From Clostridia bacterium (GTDB lineage: Bacteria; Bacillota; Clostridia; CAKSNL01; HGM11501), in contig CAAFWO010000031.1 in assembly GCA_900766735.1 (NCBI GenBank), positions 1-13,337 of the forward strand: DNA of 13,337 nucleotides. Reading direction: 5' to 3'. Positions 6,644 through 13,337 of this stretch are shown one piece after another; position 1 is the first letter of the stretch; every line of letters starts with the position of its first letter. The position numbers were made by a program, and so were the translations under genes. Under the pieces are notes generated by a model. It had not been told where the DNA came from and did no database searches. It was given only the letters and a program-made list of their open reading frames with translations.

Positions 6644-7994
6644 TTGCCACCTCATCAGCAGACTTTACTTTCATAACGATAAATCCGATCACGAATCCGA
6701 CTGCCGCGGGTAAAACCCATGCCAGTCCGAGATCCGCCAAAGGCAACACGTTCTTCATCACGGGAAGCACCCTGTCGCCGATAAACGAGCCTTCGTTAAA
6801 GAGTGCATTCAAAAGGTCATGTATCGCCGCAATAAATGTGAACCCTGTAACGAATCCGTACACATATTTGCTGTGTCCGAAAAAGTTGCCGAAAAGTCCC
6901 AGTAAAATGAGCGTTATCGCCAAAGGATAGAGGAACATCAATACCGGCACGGCATATGCGATGATCGAGTTTAAGCCGAGGTTTGCAATCAGGAACGATA
7001 CAATGCTGAAAATAACCGCCCATGCCTTATACGAAAGGAATTTCGGGAAAAGCTCGCAGAATGTCTCCGAGCAACTCGTAACAAGCCCAACCGCTGTTTT
7101 AAGGCACGCGAATGTTACAGTTATCGCCAAAATGACTGCTCCGACCGCACCGAAATAGTGATCTGCAACGATGGCGAAAACCTCGCCTCCGTTCGAGCAT
7201 ACCTCATAAAGGCCGCGGCTCTGTGCTCCGACAAGCGTTACTGCAACGTATATGACTGCCATTATAAGACAGCTGAAAACGCCGGCCTTGACGGTGTTTT
7301 TTGCAACCGCTTTAGGCTCGGTTATGCCGAGCTCTCTTATAACATTGATTACAATGATTCCGAACGCAAGGCTTGCCAGTGCGTCCATCGTGTTGTAGCC
7401 TTCAAAAAAACCGGTTACGAACGATTTTGCGGCATAGTCGCCCTCAGGCGCGATTTCGGAGATAGCGCCCATCGGATTAACGAGTGCCGCAATGACCAAA
7501 ACACCCAGGAAAATCAAGAATATCGGGTTTAATATTTTGCCGACCCATGTTAAAATTTTGCCGGGGAAAAGCGAGAATGCAAGCACCGCAATAAAGAATA
7601 TAAGCGAAAAGACAGCGAGCATTATCTGTGCGTTTCCGTTCCCTCCGAAAAGCGGCTCGATACCGACCGTGAAAGGCACCGTCGCGCATCTCGGGATTGC
7701 AAAGCACGGCCCGATCGTTAAATAAAGTGCGCAGGTGAAAAACACCGAGTAGCCCTTCGAGACTTTGCCCGAAAGCTCAATAAGTCCGTCGCTCCGGCTT
7801 ATCCCTATCGCCGTCACGCCGAGAAGCGGAAGCCCTACTCCCGTTATTAAGAATCCTATTACAGCCTTCCACATATTACTTCCTGCAAGCTGACCCATAT
7901 ATATGGGGAAAATAAGGTTTCCGGCGCCGAAAAACAGCCCGAACAGCATACTTGCAATAAATACAAGCTCTTTTTTTGTTAGTTTTGTTTTCAT
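6624..7994 (-). CDS. brnQ: branched-chain amino acid:cation symporter BrnQ (LIVCS family)
   Basis: Integral membrane carrier expected to import leucine, isoleucine and valine with a cation. The 456 residues are almost wholly hydrophobic, compatible with about 12 membrane spans. The N-terminal LFFGAGNLIFPIYMGQ block (20-34) and the TIGPCFAIPR block near residue 100 are LIVCS signatures. The start ATG lies 12 nt after AGGAG, a slightly long spacing. The gene has its own promoter at 8021-8049, whose spacer is filled by a dyad that could be an operator. Its 3' end overlaps the methyltransferase start, so the two are probably one transcription unit ending at the shared terminator. The exact substrate among branched-chain amino acids is inferred from the family. 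Confidence 0.95.
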   Translation of the reverse strand: MKTKLTKKELVFIASMLFGLFFGAGNLIFPIYMGQLAGSNMWKAVIGFLITGVGLPLLGVTAIGISRSDGLIELSGKVSKGYSVFFTCALYLTIGPCFAIPRCATVPFTVGIEPLFGGNGNAQIMLAVFSLIFFIAVLAFSLFPGKILTWVGKILNPIFLIFLGVLVIAALVNPMGAISEIAPEGDYAAKSFVTGFFEGYNTMDALASLAFGIIVINVIRELGITEPKAVAKNTVKAGVFSCLIMAVIYVAVTLVGAQSRGLYEVCSNGGEVFAIVADHYFGAVGAVILAITVTFACLKTAVGLVTSCSETFCELFPKFLSYKAWAVIFSIVSFLIANLGLNSIIAYAVPVLMFLYPLAITLILLGLFGNFFGHSKYVYGFVTGFTFIAAIHDLLNALFNEGSFIGDRVLPVMKNVLPLADLGLAWVLPAAVGFVIGFIVMKVKSADEVANEGTAK

Positions 7995-8020
7995 TTTCTA
8001 AAATCACTCCTATTTATATA

Positions 8021-8049
8021 ATGATAGCGTAAATTACACTATCTGTCAA
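8021..8049 (-). promoter_or_regulatory. brnQ promoter
   Basis: Read leftward: TTGACA (8049-8044), a 17-bp spacer, and TATCAT (8026-8021). Predicted initiation near 8014 leaves a leader of about 20 nt. The -35 box overlaps the stop codon of the upstream MFS gene (8048-8046), so brnQ can be transcribed independently even though no terminator separates the two genes. Confidence 0.8.
8023..8043. promoter_or_regulatory. 21-bp dyad, candidate operator in brnQ promoter
   Basis: GATAG-C-GTAA and TTAC-A-CTATC flank a single central A (8033). Nine of ten position pairs are complementary; only 8028/8038 fails. The dyad covers the full promoter spacer plus four bases of the -10 box, a classic repressor position. 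No regulator gene lies in the window, so the binding protein is unknown. Confidence 0.6.
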
Positions 8050-9233
8050 GCTTTTTTATTTTTCATTCCCGCAGTGAACAAAAGAGCGACTGTCAAAATC
8101 GCCGGGAAAACCACTGCCGCAGAGATTCCGGTCTTAAGATTATCTCCGGCAAGTCCGGCGATCTTCCCCGCAAATGTCGGCCCTCCCGTACAGCCGACAT
8201 CGCCGGCAAGCGCCAAAAACGCAAACATCGTCGTTCCGCCGCCTTTGATCTTTGACGCCGCCTTGCTGTATGTTCCAGGCCACAGGATGCCGACTGAAAA
8301 TCCGCAGACGGCCATTCCCAAAAGTGCAAGAGCCGGCGACGGTGAAAGAGACACCAGCATATACGAAGCACAGCAAAGTGCGCCGCTCGCTACCATCATT
8401 TTATCAAGGTCGATCCTCTCGCCGAACTTTCCGTAGATCGTTCTGGATATTCCCATCAAAACGGAGAAAAGCAGCGGCCCGGCAAGGTCGCTCACCGTTT
8501 TAGAAATGCCAAGTGCCTGCTCTGTGAAAGCGGATGCCCACTGGCTTATTGCCTGTTCGCTCGCGCCGGCACAGCAGATGACAAGCGCAAAAAGCCAAAA
8601 TGCCTTTGTCTTAAAAAGCTCTTTAAGCGAAAGCCCCTCTTCGTCCCCATCGGACAATGAGCAGACGGGAAGAAAAATAAATGCAATACCGTTTAATATC
8701 GGAAGGATCGCCCAGATGAGAGAAAGCGTCTTCCAGTTTTCGATGCCGAAAAAATAGAAAAACAGCGTGGAAAATGCGATAACAATAACTGTTCCCCAGC
8801 AGTAAAACGAATGGAGCATACTCATCGTTTTATCCTTATGCTCGCTCGGGCACGCCTCCACCATCGGGCTTATCACAACCTCGAGCAGTCCGCCGCCGAC
8901 GGCATACATCAAAACAGCTATAAGAAGCCCGATATATGCATTTGCAAACATTCCCGGCAAAACAGCAAGAGCGATGAGTCCGGCCGCGCAAGAGCCATGC
9001 GCTATGAGGCATGAAGCCTTATAACCGATCCTGTCAATAAAAAAGGCGGATGCGAAGTCCATCATGAGCTGAAGCAGGAAATTGACCGTGATCAGCATCG
9101 TTATTTCAGAAAGCGGAATATTATATTCCGTTCCGAACCTTATGAACAAAAGAGGCGTGAAGTTGTTTACTATCGCCTGAACTATGTAACCTATAAAGCA
9201 GGCCTTAATTGTGCCTTCGTATTTTTTCGCCAT
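8046..9233 (-). CDS. MFS transporter, substrate unknown
   Basis: A major facilitator superfamily permease of 395 residues with about 12 predicted membrane spans in two halves, separated by a charged cytoplasmic loop (about 191-210, SLSDGDEEGLSLKELFKTK). FIDRIGYK (65-72) matches the loop 2-3 motif of MFS proteins, and the second half carries SRTIYGKFGERID at the equivalent place. Sequence alone does not give the substrate or direction. The start at 9233 is chosen for AAGGAG five bases upstream; the frame extends 11 codons further, but those codons lie in a hairpin and lack a ribosome binding site. The gene follows the pyruvate:ferredoxin oxidoreductase gene by 56 bp and has no visible promoter of its own. 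Its stop codon overlaps the brnQ -35 box. Confidence 0.9.
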   Translation of the reverse strand: MAKKYEGTIKACFIGYIVQAIVNNFTPLLFIRFGTEYNIPLSEITMLITVNFLLQLMMDFASAFFIDRIGYKASCLIAHGSCAAGLIALAVLPGMFANAYIGLLIAVLMYAVGGGLLEVVISPMVEACPSEHKDKTMSMLHSFYCWGTVIVIAFSTLFFYFFGIENWKTLSLIWAILPILNGIAFIFLPVCSLSDGDEEGLSLKELFKTKAFWLFALVICCAGASEQAISQWASAFTEQALGISKTVSDLAGPLLFSVLMGISRTIYGKFGERIDLDKMMVASGALCCASYMLVSLSPSPALALLGMAVCGFSVGILWPGTYSKAASKIKGGGTTMFAFLALAGDVGCTGGPTFAGKIAGLAGDNLKTGISAAVVFPAILTVALLFTAGMKNKKA

Positions 9234-9247
9234 TTTTATCTCCTTAA

Positions 9248-9287
9248 GAAAGACGCGCCGCTTCAAGCGGCGCGTCTTTCCTTTTTT
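9248..9287 (-). terminator. strong GC-rich hairpin between the oxidoreductase and MFS genes
   Basis: GAAAGACGCGCCGCT (9248-9262) pairs perfectly over 15 bp with AGCGGCGCGTCTTTC (9266-9280) around a TCA loop. Leftward, it begins 9 bp past the oxidoreductase stop. The U-rich part (TTTCTT) overlaps the stem foot and runs into the MFS ribosome binding site, suggesting partial termination or attenuation. On the + strand a better T-tract (T6, 9282-9287) follows, so it may also stop antisense transcription. Confidence 0.75.
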
Positions 9288-9289
9288 AA

Positions 9290-12200
9290 TTACTCAAAAA
9301 GTTTTGCGTACTTGGTCCAATGCTCGTATTTATCCTTTGCCTGCTGTTCCGCCTCACGGAAGAGCTCTTCCGCTCTTTCGGGGAACTTTCTCGCAAGTGA
9401 GCTGTAACGAACTTCATTCATTATGAAGTCTCTGTATGATTCCGTGGGATTCTTAGAATCCATCTGGAACGGAACCTTGCCCTCGGCCTTAAGCCTCGGG
9501 TCAAATCTGAAGGTGTGCCAGTATCCGGACATAACAGCGTGCTTGATTACGTTCGGAGTGTTTGTCATACCGCCCTTGATACCGTGATTTATACAGGGTG
9601 CATATCCGATTATGATAGACGGGCCGTGATAGATTACGGCCTCCTTGATCGCCTTGACGGTCTGATTCATATCATAGCCCAAAGCAACCTGTGCAACATA
9701 GACATATCCGTATGACATTGCAATCTCGGCAAGATTTTTCTTCTTGATCGGCTTTCCGCCTGCCGCGAACTGCGCAACCGCGCCCGTGGGAGTGGATTTT
9801 GAAGCCTGGCCGCCGGTGTTTGAGTAAACCTCGGTGTCGAATACCATTATGTTTACGTCCTCGCCGGAAGCGATAACGTGATCAAGACCGCCGAAGCCGA
9901 TGTCATATGCCCAGCCGTCGCCGCCGAAGATCCAGACAGCTTTCTTTGAAAGATAATCCTTGTAATCCAAAACTGCCTTTGATGCATCAGAGCCGTCTTT
10001 CTCAAGAGCCGCGATGAGCTCCTCTGTCGCCTCGGCGTTAGCGTCTCCGTCGTTATAGGTGTCGATCCATTTAGCGTAAGCTTCTTTTACTTTCGCGTCA
10101 TCTATTGCCGCGATCTCGTTTGAAAGCCTCTCGCGAAGCTGTTTTGCCGCAACCGCCATACCAAGGCCGTGCTCTGCGTTATCCTCAAAGAGCGAGTTAG
10201 CCCAAGCGGGGCCCTTGCCGTTATGCGTCGTTGTATAAGGAGTCGATGGTGCGCTTCCGCCCCAGATGGACGAACAGCCCGTTGCGTTGGAGATATATGC
10301 TCTGTCGCCGCAAACCTGGGTTATGAGCTTTGCATAAGGCGTTTCTCCGCATCCTGCACATGCGCCGGAGAACTCCAAGAGCGGCTGATGGAACTGCGAA
10401 TTTTTCGCGTTGAGCGGCAGTGCGAGTAGATCCTTCTTGTCGGAAACCTCGCTGACCGCATAGTCGAAATACTTTTGCTCCCCTGTCTGTGTATCGAGCG
10501 GAGCCATGGAAAGTGCCTGAACCTTTTCGGGGCAGACCTTTACGCAGTTTCCGCATCCTGTACAGTCAAGCGGAGAAATAACCATTGAGAACTCATAGTC
10601 CTTGCCGGTCATCTTCTTGTGCTTCATGCCCTCGGGAGCGGCCTTGACCTCCTCCTCATTCATTGCAACAGGCCTTATAACGGCATGCGGGCAAACCGTC
10701 GAGCACTGGTTACACTGTATGCATTTTGTAACATCCCAAACCGGAACGTCAACAGCGATACCTCTCTTTTCATATGCAGATGTGCCCTGAGGCATATGAC
10801 CGTCCACCATTCCCATGAATTTGGAAACAGCAAGCTTATCGCCTCTCTGAGCGTTGCAGGGCATCTGGATCTCGCGAACGAAATCCGGAAGATCCTTCGT
10901 ATCGTGAGCCACCTCTTCGGTTGCATTCTTCCACGAATCCGGAACATTGACCTTGTGGATATTTTCAGAACCCTCGGTTATTGCCGCATGGTTCATATTG
11001 ACGATCTTCTCACCCTTCGCGCCGAACGACTTAACGACAGCATCCTTCATATAGCCGACAGCGTCGTCAAACGGGATAACGTTTGCGATCTTGAAAAATG
11101 CCGACTGTAAAACGATGGAAGTCTTGTTTCCGAGCCCTAATTTCTTCGCGATTCCGATAGCGTCTATCGTGTAGAAATTGATGTTGTTATCTGCGATATA
11201 TTTTTTCATCTTTCCGGGAAGCTTTTTGGTGAGCTCCTCATCCGTCCATGCGCAGTTTAAGAGGAAGCTTCCGCCCGGAACAATATCCTCAACTATGTCG
11301 TATTTATCAACATACGAGGGGTTATGACAGGCAACAAAGTTTGCCTTGTTTATAAGATAGGTCGATTTTATCGGCTTCTTACCGAATCTTAAGTGCGAAA
11401 CGGTGATACCGCCGGACTTTTTCGAGTCGTATGAGAAATAGGCCTGAGCGTAAAGATCCGTGTGGTCGCCGATGATCTTTATGGAGTTCTTATTAGCTCC
11501 GACCGTTCCGTCCGAGCCGAGACCCCAGAATTTGCATGCGGTATTGCCGGCCGCCGACGTGTCGGGATTCTCCTCTCTGGAAAGCGAAAGATTCGTCACA
11601 TCGTCGCAGATAGCAAGTGTGAATCCGTGAACGGGCTCTTTCGCGTCAAGATTTTTATATGTCGCGATGATGTCCGCCGGCACAGTGTCTTTCGAGCCGA
11701 GTCCGTATCTTCCGCCGATGATGAGCGGAATGTCTTTCTTTCCGTTATAGCATGCGCAAACATCAAGATACAAAGGCTCGCCGATCGAACCGGGCTCCTT
11801 CGTTCTGTCCAAAACAGCGATCTTTTTGCAGGTCGCCGGAACAGCCTTTAAGAACGCTTCAACCGGGAACGGCCTGTAAAGGTGAACCTTGATAAGGCCG
11901 ACCTTTTCGCCCTTCGCCGTTAAATAGTCGACCGTCTCTTCAATAGTCTCGCAGACTGAGCCCATCGCAACGATGACCTTCTCGGCATCGGGTGCGCCGT
12001 AATAATTAACAAGGCCGTAGTCCGTTCCGATCTTCTCGTTGATCTTCTTTATATATTCCTCGACAACAGAAGGAATGTTGTTATAATAGCTGTTGCATGC
12101 CTCTCTGTTCTGGAAGAATATATCGGGGTTCTGAGCCGAGCCTCTCAAAACAGGGTGCTCGGGATTGAGCGCGGTATTTCTGAATTCCTTAACGGCGTCC

Positions 12201-12790
12201 ATATCGACCATTTCCTTAAGGTCGTCATAATCCCAGACCTCGATCTTGTCGATCTCGTGAGAAGTCCTGAACCCGTCAAAGAAATGAAGGAACGGAACTC
12301 TTCCCTTGATAGCGGAAAGGTGAGCGACCGCACCCAAGTCCATTACCTCCTGCGGGCTGTTGGAGCAAAGCATCGCATAGCCGGTCTGACGACAGGCCAT
12401 AACGTCCGAATGGTCGCCGAAAATGTTTAACGCATGCGAAGCAACGCATCTTGCGCTGACATGAATAACCGACGGGAGAAGCTCTCCTGCCATTTTGTAC
12501 ATATTCGGGATCATTAAAAGCAATCCCTGTGAAGCCGTGTATGTTGTTGTGAGTGCACCGGCAGCAAGCGATCCGTGAACCGCACCGGCAGCCCCTGCCT
12601 CGGACTGCATTTCAACAACCTTTACGGGCTGGCCGAAAATATTGTTTTTCTTTTCAACCGCCCATTCATCCGTAACCTCCGCCATAACGGACGACGGAGT
12701 TATGGGATAAATTGCCGCAACATCTGTAAATGCATACGACGCCCATGCCGCGGCATTATTGCCGTCCATGGTTTTCATTTTTCTTGTCAT
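9290..12790 (-). CDS. nifJ: pyruvate:ferredoxin (flavodoxin) oxidoreductase, single-chain
   Basis: Oxidatively decarboxylates pyruvate to acetyl-CoA and CO2 while reducing ferredoxin, a central step of clostridial anaerobic metabolism. At 1166 residues it is a full-length homodimeric-type enzyme. In order: the N-terminal pyruvate-binding domain with YPITPSS (28-34), domain II (about 260-360), the gamma-type domain (about 415-600), a two-cluster ferredoxin domain with CIQCNQCSTVCP (690-701) and CTGCGNCVKVCP (743-754), then the thiamine diphosphate domain with GDGWAYDIGFGG (957-968). Proximal [4Fe-4S] ligands are likely Cys811, Cys814, Cys839 and Cys1066. The start at 12790 follows AAGGAGG with 7-nt spacing; a second ATG four codons in lacks such a site. 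A perfect-consensus promoter lies upstream. Synonym: por/PFOR. All expected cofactor residues are present. Confidence 0.97.
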   Translation of the reverse strand: MTRKMKTMDGNNAAAWASYAFTDVAAIYPITPSSVMAEVTDEWAVEKKNNIFGQPVKVVEMQSEAGAAGAVHGSLAAGALTTTYTASQGLLLMIPNMYKMAGELLPSVIHVSARCVASHALNIFGDHSDVMACRQTGYAMLCSNSPQEVMDLGAVAHLSAIKGRVPFLHFFDGFRTSHEIDKIEVWDYDDLKEMVDMDAVKEFRNTALNPEHPVLRGSAQNPDIFFQNREACNSYYNNIPSVVEEYIKKINEKIGTDYGLVNYYGAPDAEKVIVAMGSVCETIEETVDYLTAKGEKVGLIKVHLYRPFPVEAFLKAVPATCKKIAVLDRTKEPGSIGEPLYLDVCACYNGKKDIPLIIGGRYGLGSKDTVPADIIATYKNLDAKEPVHGFTLAICDDVTNLSLSREENPDTSAAGNTACKFWGLGSDGTVGANKNSIKIIGDHTDLYAQAYFSYDSKKSGGITVSHLRFGKKPIKSTYLINKANFVACHNPSYVDKYDIVEDIVPGGSFLLNCAWTDEELTKKLPGKMKKYIADNNINFYTIDAIGIAKKLGLGNKTSIVLQSAFFKIANVIPFDDAVGYMKDAVVKSFGAKGEKIVNMNHAAITEGSENIHKVNVPDSWKNATEEVAHDTKDLPDFVREIQMPCNAQRGDKLAVSKFMGMVDGHMPQGTSAYEKRGIAVDVPVWDVTKCIQCNQCSTVCPHAVIRPVAMNEEEVKAAPEGMKHKKMTGKDYEFSMVISPLDCTGCGNCVKVCPEKVQALSMAPLDTQTGEQKYFDYAVSEVSDKKDLLALPLNAKNSQFHQPLLEFSGACAGCGETPYAKLITQVCGDRAYISNATGCSSIWGGSAPSTPYTTTHNGKGPAWANSLFEDNAEHGLGMAVAAKQLRERLSNEIAAIDDAKVKEAYAKWIDTYNDGDANAEATEELIAALEKDGSDASKAVLDYKDYLSKKAVWIFGGDGWAYDIGFGGLDHVIASGEDVNIMVFDTEVYSNTGGQASKSTPTGAVAQFAAGGKPIKKKNLAEIAMSYGYVYVAQVALGYDMNQTVKAIKEAVIYHGPSIIIGYAPCINHGIKGGMTNTPNVIKHAVMSGYWHTFRFDPRLKAEGKVPFQMDSKNPTESYRDFIMNEVRYSSLARKFPERAEELFREAEQQAKDKYEHWTKYAKLFE

Positions 12791-12834
12791 ATTTTTTCCT
12801 CCTTAGAAATGTACTTTGCATAATGTCCAAAACA

Positions 12835-12863
12835 ATTATAGCAATTTAATTGAAATTTGTCAA
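12835..12863 (-). promoter_or_regulatory. promoter of the pyruvate:ferredoxin oxidoreductase gene
   Basis: Read leftward: TTGACA (12863-12858), a 17-bp spacer, and TATAAT (12840-12835) with TGC before it. Both hexamers are perfect consensus with an extended -10, as expected for a highly expressed catabolic enzyme. Initiation near 12828 gives a leader of about 38 nt ending in AAGGAGG. The box starts 18 bp after the stop of the upstream gene. Confidence 0.9.
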
Positions 12864-12881
12864 GTTGCAATATAATTTTGT

Positions 12882-13337
12882 TTATATTTCTATGTCGAGC
12901 CGTGCCGGAATAAGGCCCTCGGCCTCAGCATAAAGCGACAGCGTTCCGCTCTCCTGCCCCGCCTCTAATGCAACCGTGATCCTTCCCGCGCGCATTTTTC
13001 TCGATGTTTCGGTGACCGGGTTATGATCTGACACGTCTGAGCCGGTTGCGATGACTCTCCCGAGTCCGTTTGAATAAAAATCGACAGTGGGTGCGGCGTC
13101 CGGTACTTCTGTGCCGTTTTCATCCACCGTATAGCATGTGATTATCGCGGTGTCGCGACCCGATGATGTAACTTCGTTTTCAAGCTTTAAGCAAAGCTTA
13201 ACGGGAGACCCGGCTGTCACATTTTCATCGTGCGCCGCTTCCTTGCCGCCGTTAAAGCCGACCGCCTCAATCTTGCCGGGCTCATAGGGGACGCTCCACT
13301 CAAGGTGCTTATATTTTTCCGTTTTTCTTTTTCCGAG
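12882..13337 (-). CDS. C-terminal part of a glycoside hydrolase family 2 protein (beta-galactosidase-like), truncated by window edge
   Basis: The open frame enters from the right edge and ends in TAA at 12884-12882; 151 residues are visible. HLEWSVPYEPGKIEAVGFNG (11-30) matches the W-x-V-x-Y-x-P-G-x-(L/I)-x-A-x-G segment found in the C-terminal beta-sandwich of GH2 beta-galactosidases. It is followed by TAGSP, an Ig-like stretch with TVDENGTEVPDAAPTVDF, and a closing SGTLSLYAEAEGL strand typical of these C-terminal domains. The catalytic barrel is outside the window, so substrate and activity cannot be judged. A GTG inside the visible part is an internal Val codon, not a start. No terminator hairpin is visible before the next promoter, so its transcripts may read into the oxidoreductase gene. 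Confidence 0.75.
   Translation of the reverse strand, partial: LGKRKTEKYKHLEWSVPYEPGKIEAVGFNGGKEAAHDENVTAGSPVKLCLKLENEVTSSGRDTAIITCYTVDENGTEVPDAAPTVDFYSNGLGRVIATGSDVSDHNPVTETSRKMRAGRITVALEAGQESGTLSLYAEAEGLIPARLDIEI

Noticed and set aside
7992..8006. CodY box (AATTTTCWGAAAATT-like) over the brnQ start
   Set aside because: The segment fits the consensus with about five mismatches when ungapped, and the local ATTTT-N2-AAAAT dyad is expected in AT-rich leader DNA; too weak to call.
9234..9266. 11-codon extension of the MFS gene
   Set aside because: The extra codons are largely one arm of the hairpin at 9248-9280 and there is no ribosome binding site before the ATG at 9266.
13218..13220. GTG as start of a short independent gene at the right end
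   Set aside because: The same frame stays open to the window edge and carries GH2 C-terminal motifs upstream, so this is an internal Val codon of a truncated gene.
1..13337. CRISPR array, transposon ends, tRNA or rRNA genes, prophage
   Set aside because: No regularly spaced repeats, transposase or integrase frames, cloverleaf-like segments or rRNA sequence were seen on either strand.

Overview
The window reads as chromosomal DNA of an obligately anaerobic Gram-positive bacterium, most likely a gut or rumen member of the Clostridia. Four things suggest this: a single-chain clostridial-type pyruvate:ferredoxin oxidoreductase, a LIVCS-family branched-chain amino acid carrier (brnQ), a trkA-trkH potassium pair, and strong purine-rich Shine-Dalgarno sites behind sigma-A promoters with 17-bp spacers. 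Coding DNA is moderately GC-rich and the intergenic DNA is AT-rich. The taxonomic call is an inference from gene content; no rRNA or tRNA is present.

Layout, left to right. Bases 1-435 hold no convincing gene but contain several hairpins, at least two of them terminator-like, and one doubtful 42-codon hydrophobic ORF. guaA (GMP synthase) runs leftward from 1968. Its promoter lies back to back with that of a rightward lipoprotein gene of unknown function (2109-2810). The lipoprotein gene is followed by trkA (2881-4239) and trkH (4251-5684), a potassium-uptake operon with its own perfect-consensus promoter.

From 5685 to the right edge everything reads leftward. In transcription order from the right these are: the C-terminal end of a glycoside hydrolase family 2 protein (cut by the window edge), a 1166-residue pyruvate:ferredoxin oxidoreductase, an MFS transporter, brnQ, and a solitary beta-class DNA methyltransferase. 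trkH and the methyltransferase gene converge on a shared bidirectional terminator that contains the methyltransferase stop codon.

Functionally the region is mostly housekeeping: purine synthesis, K+ homeostasis, amino acid uptake and pyruvate oxidation. I found no CRISPR array, insertion sequence, prophage, defence island or other clearly new system. The items most worth a second look are regulatory or small: a 21-bp dyad filling the spacer of the brnQ promoter, a 15-bp GC-rich hairpin abutting the Shine-Dalgarno of the MFS gene, the orphan methyltransferase, the lipoprotein beside the potassium operon, and the hairpin-rich left end.
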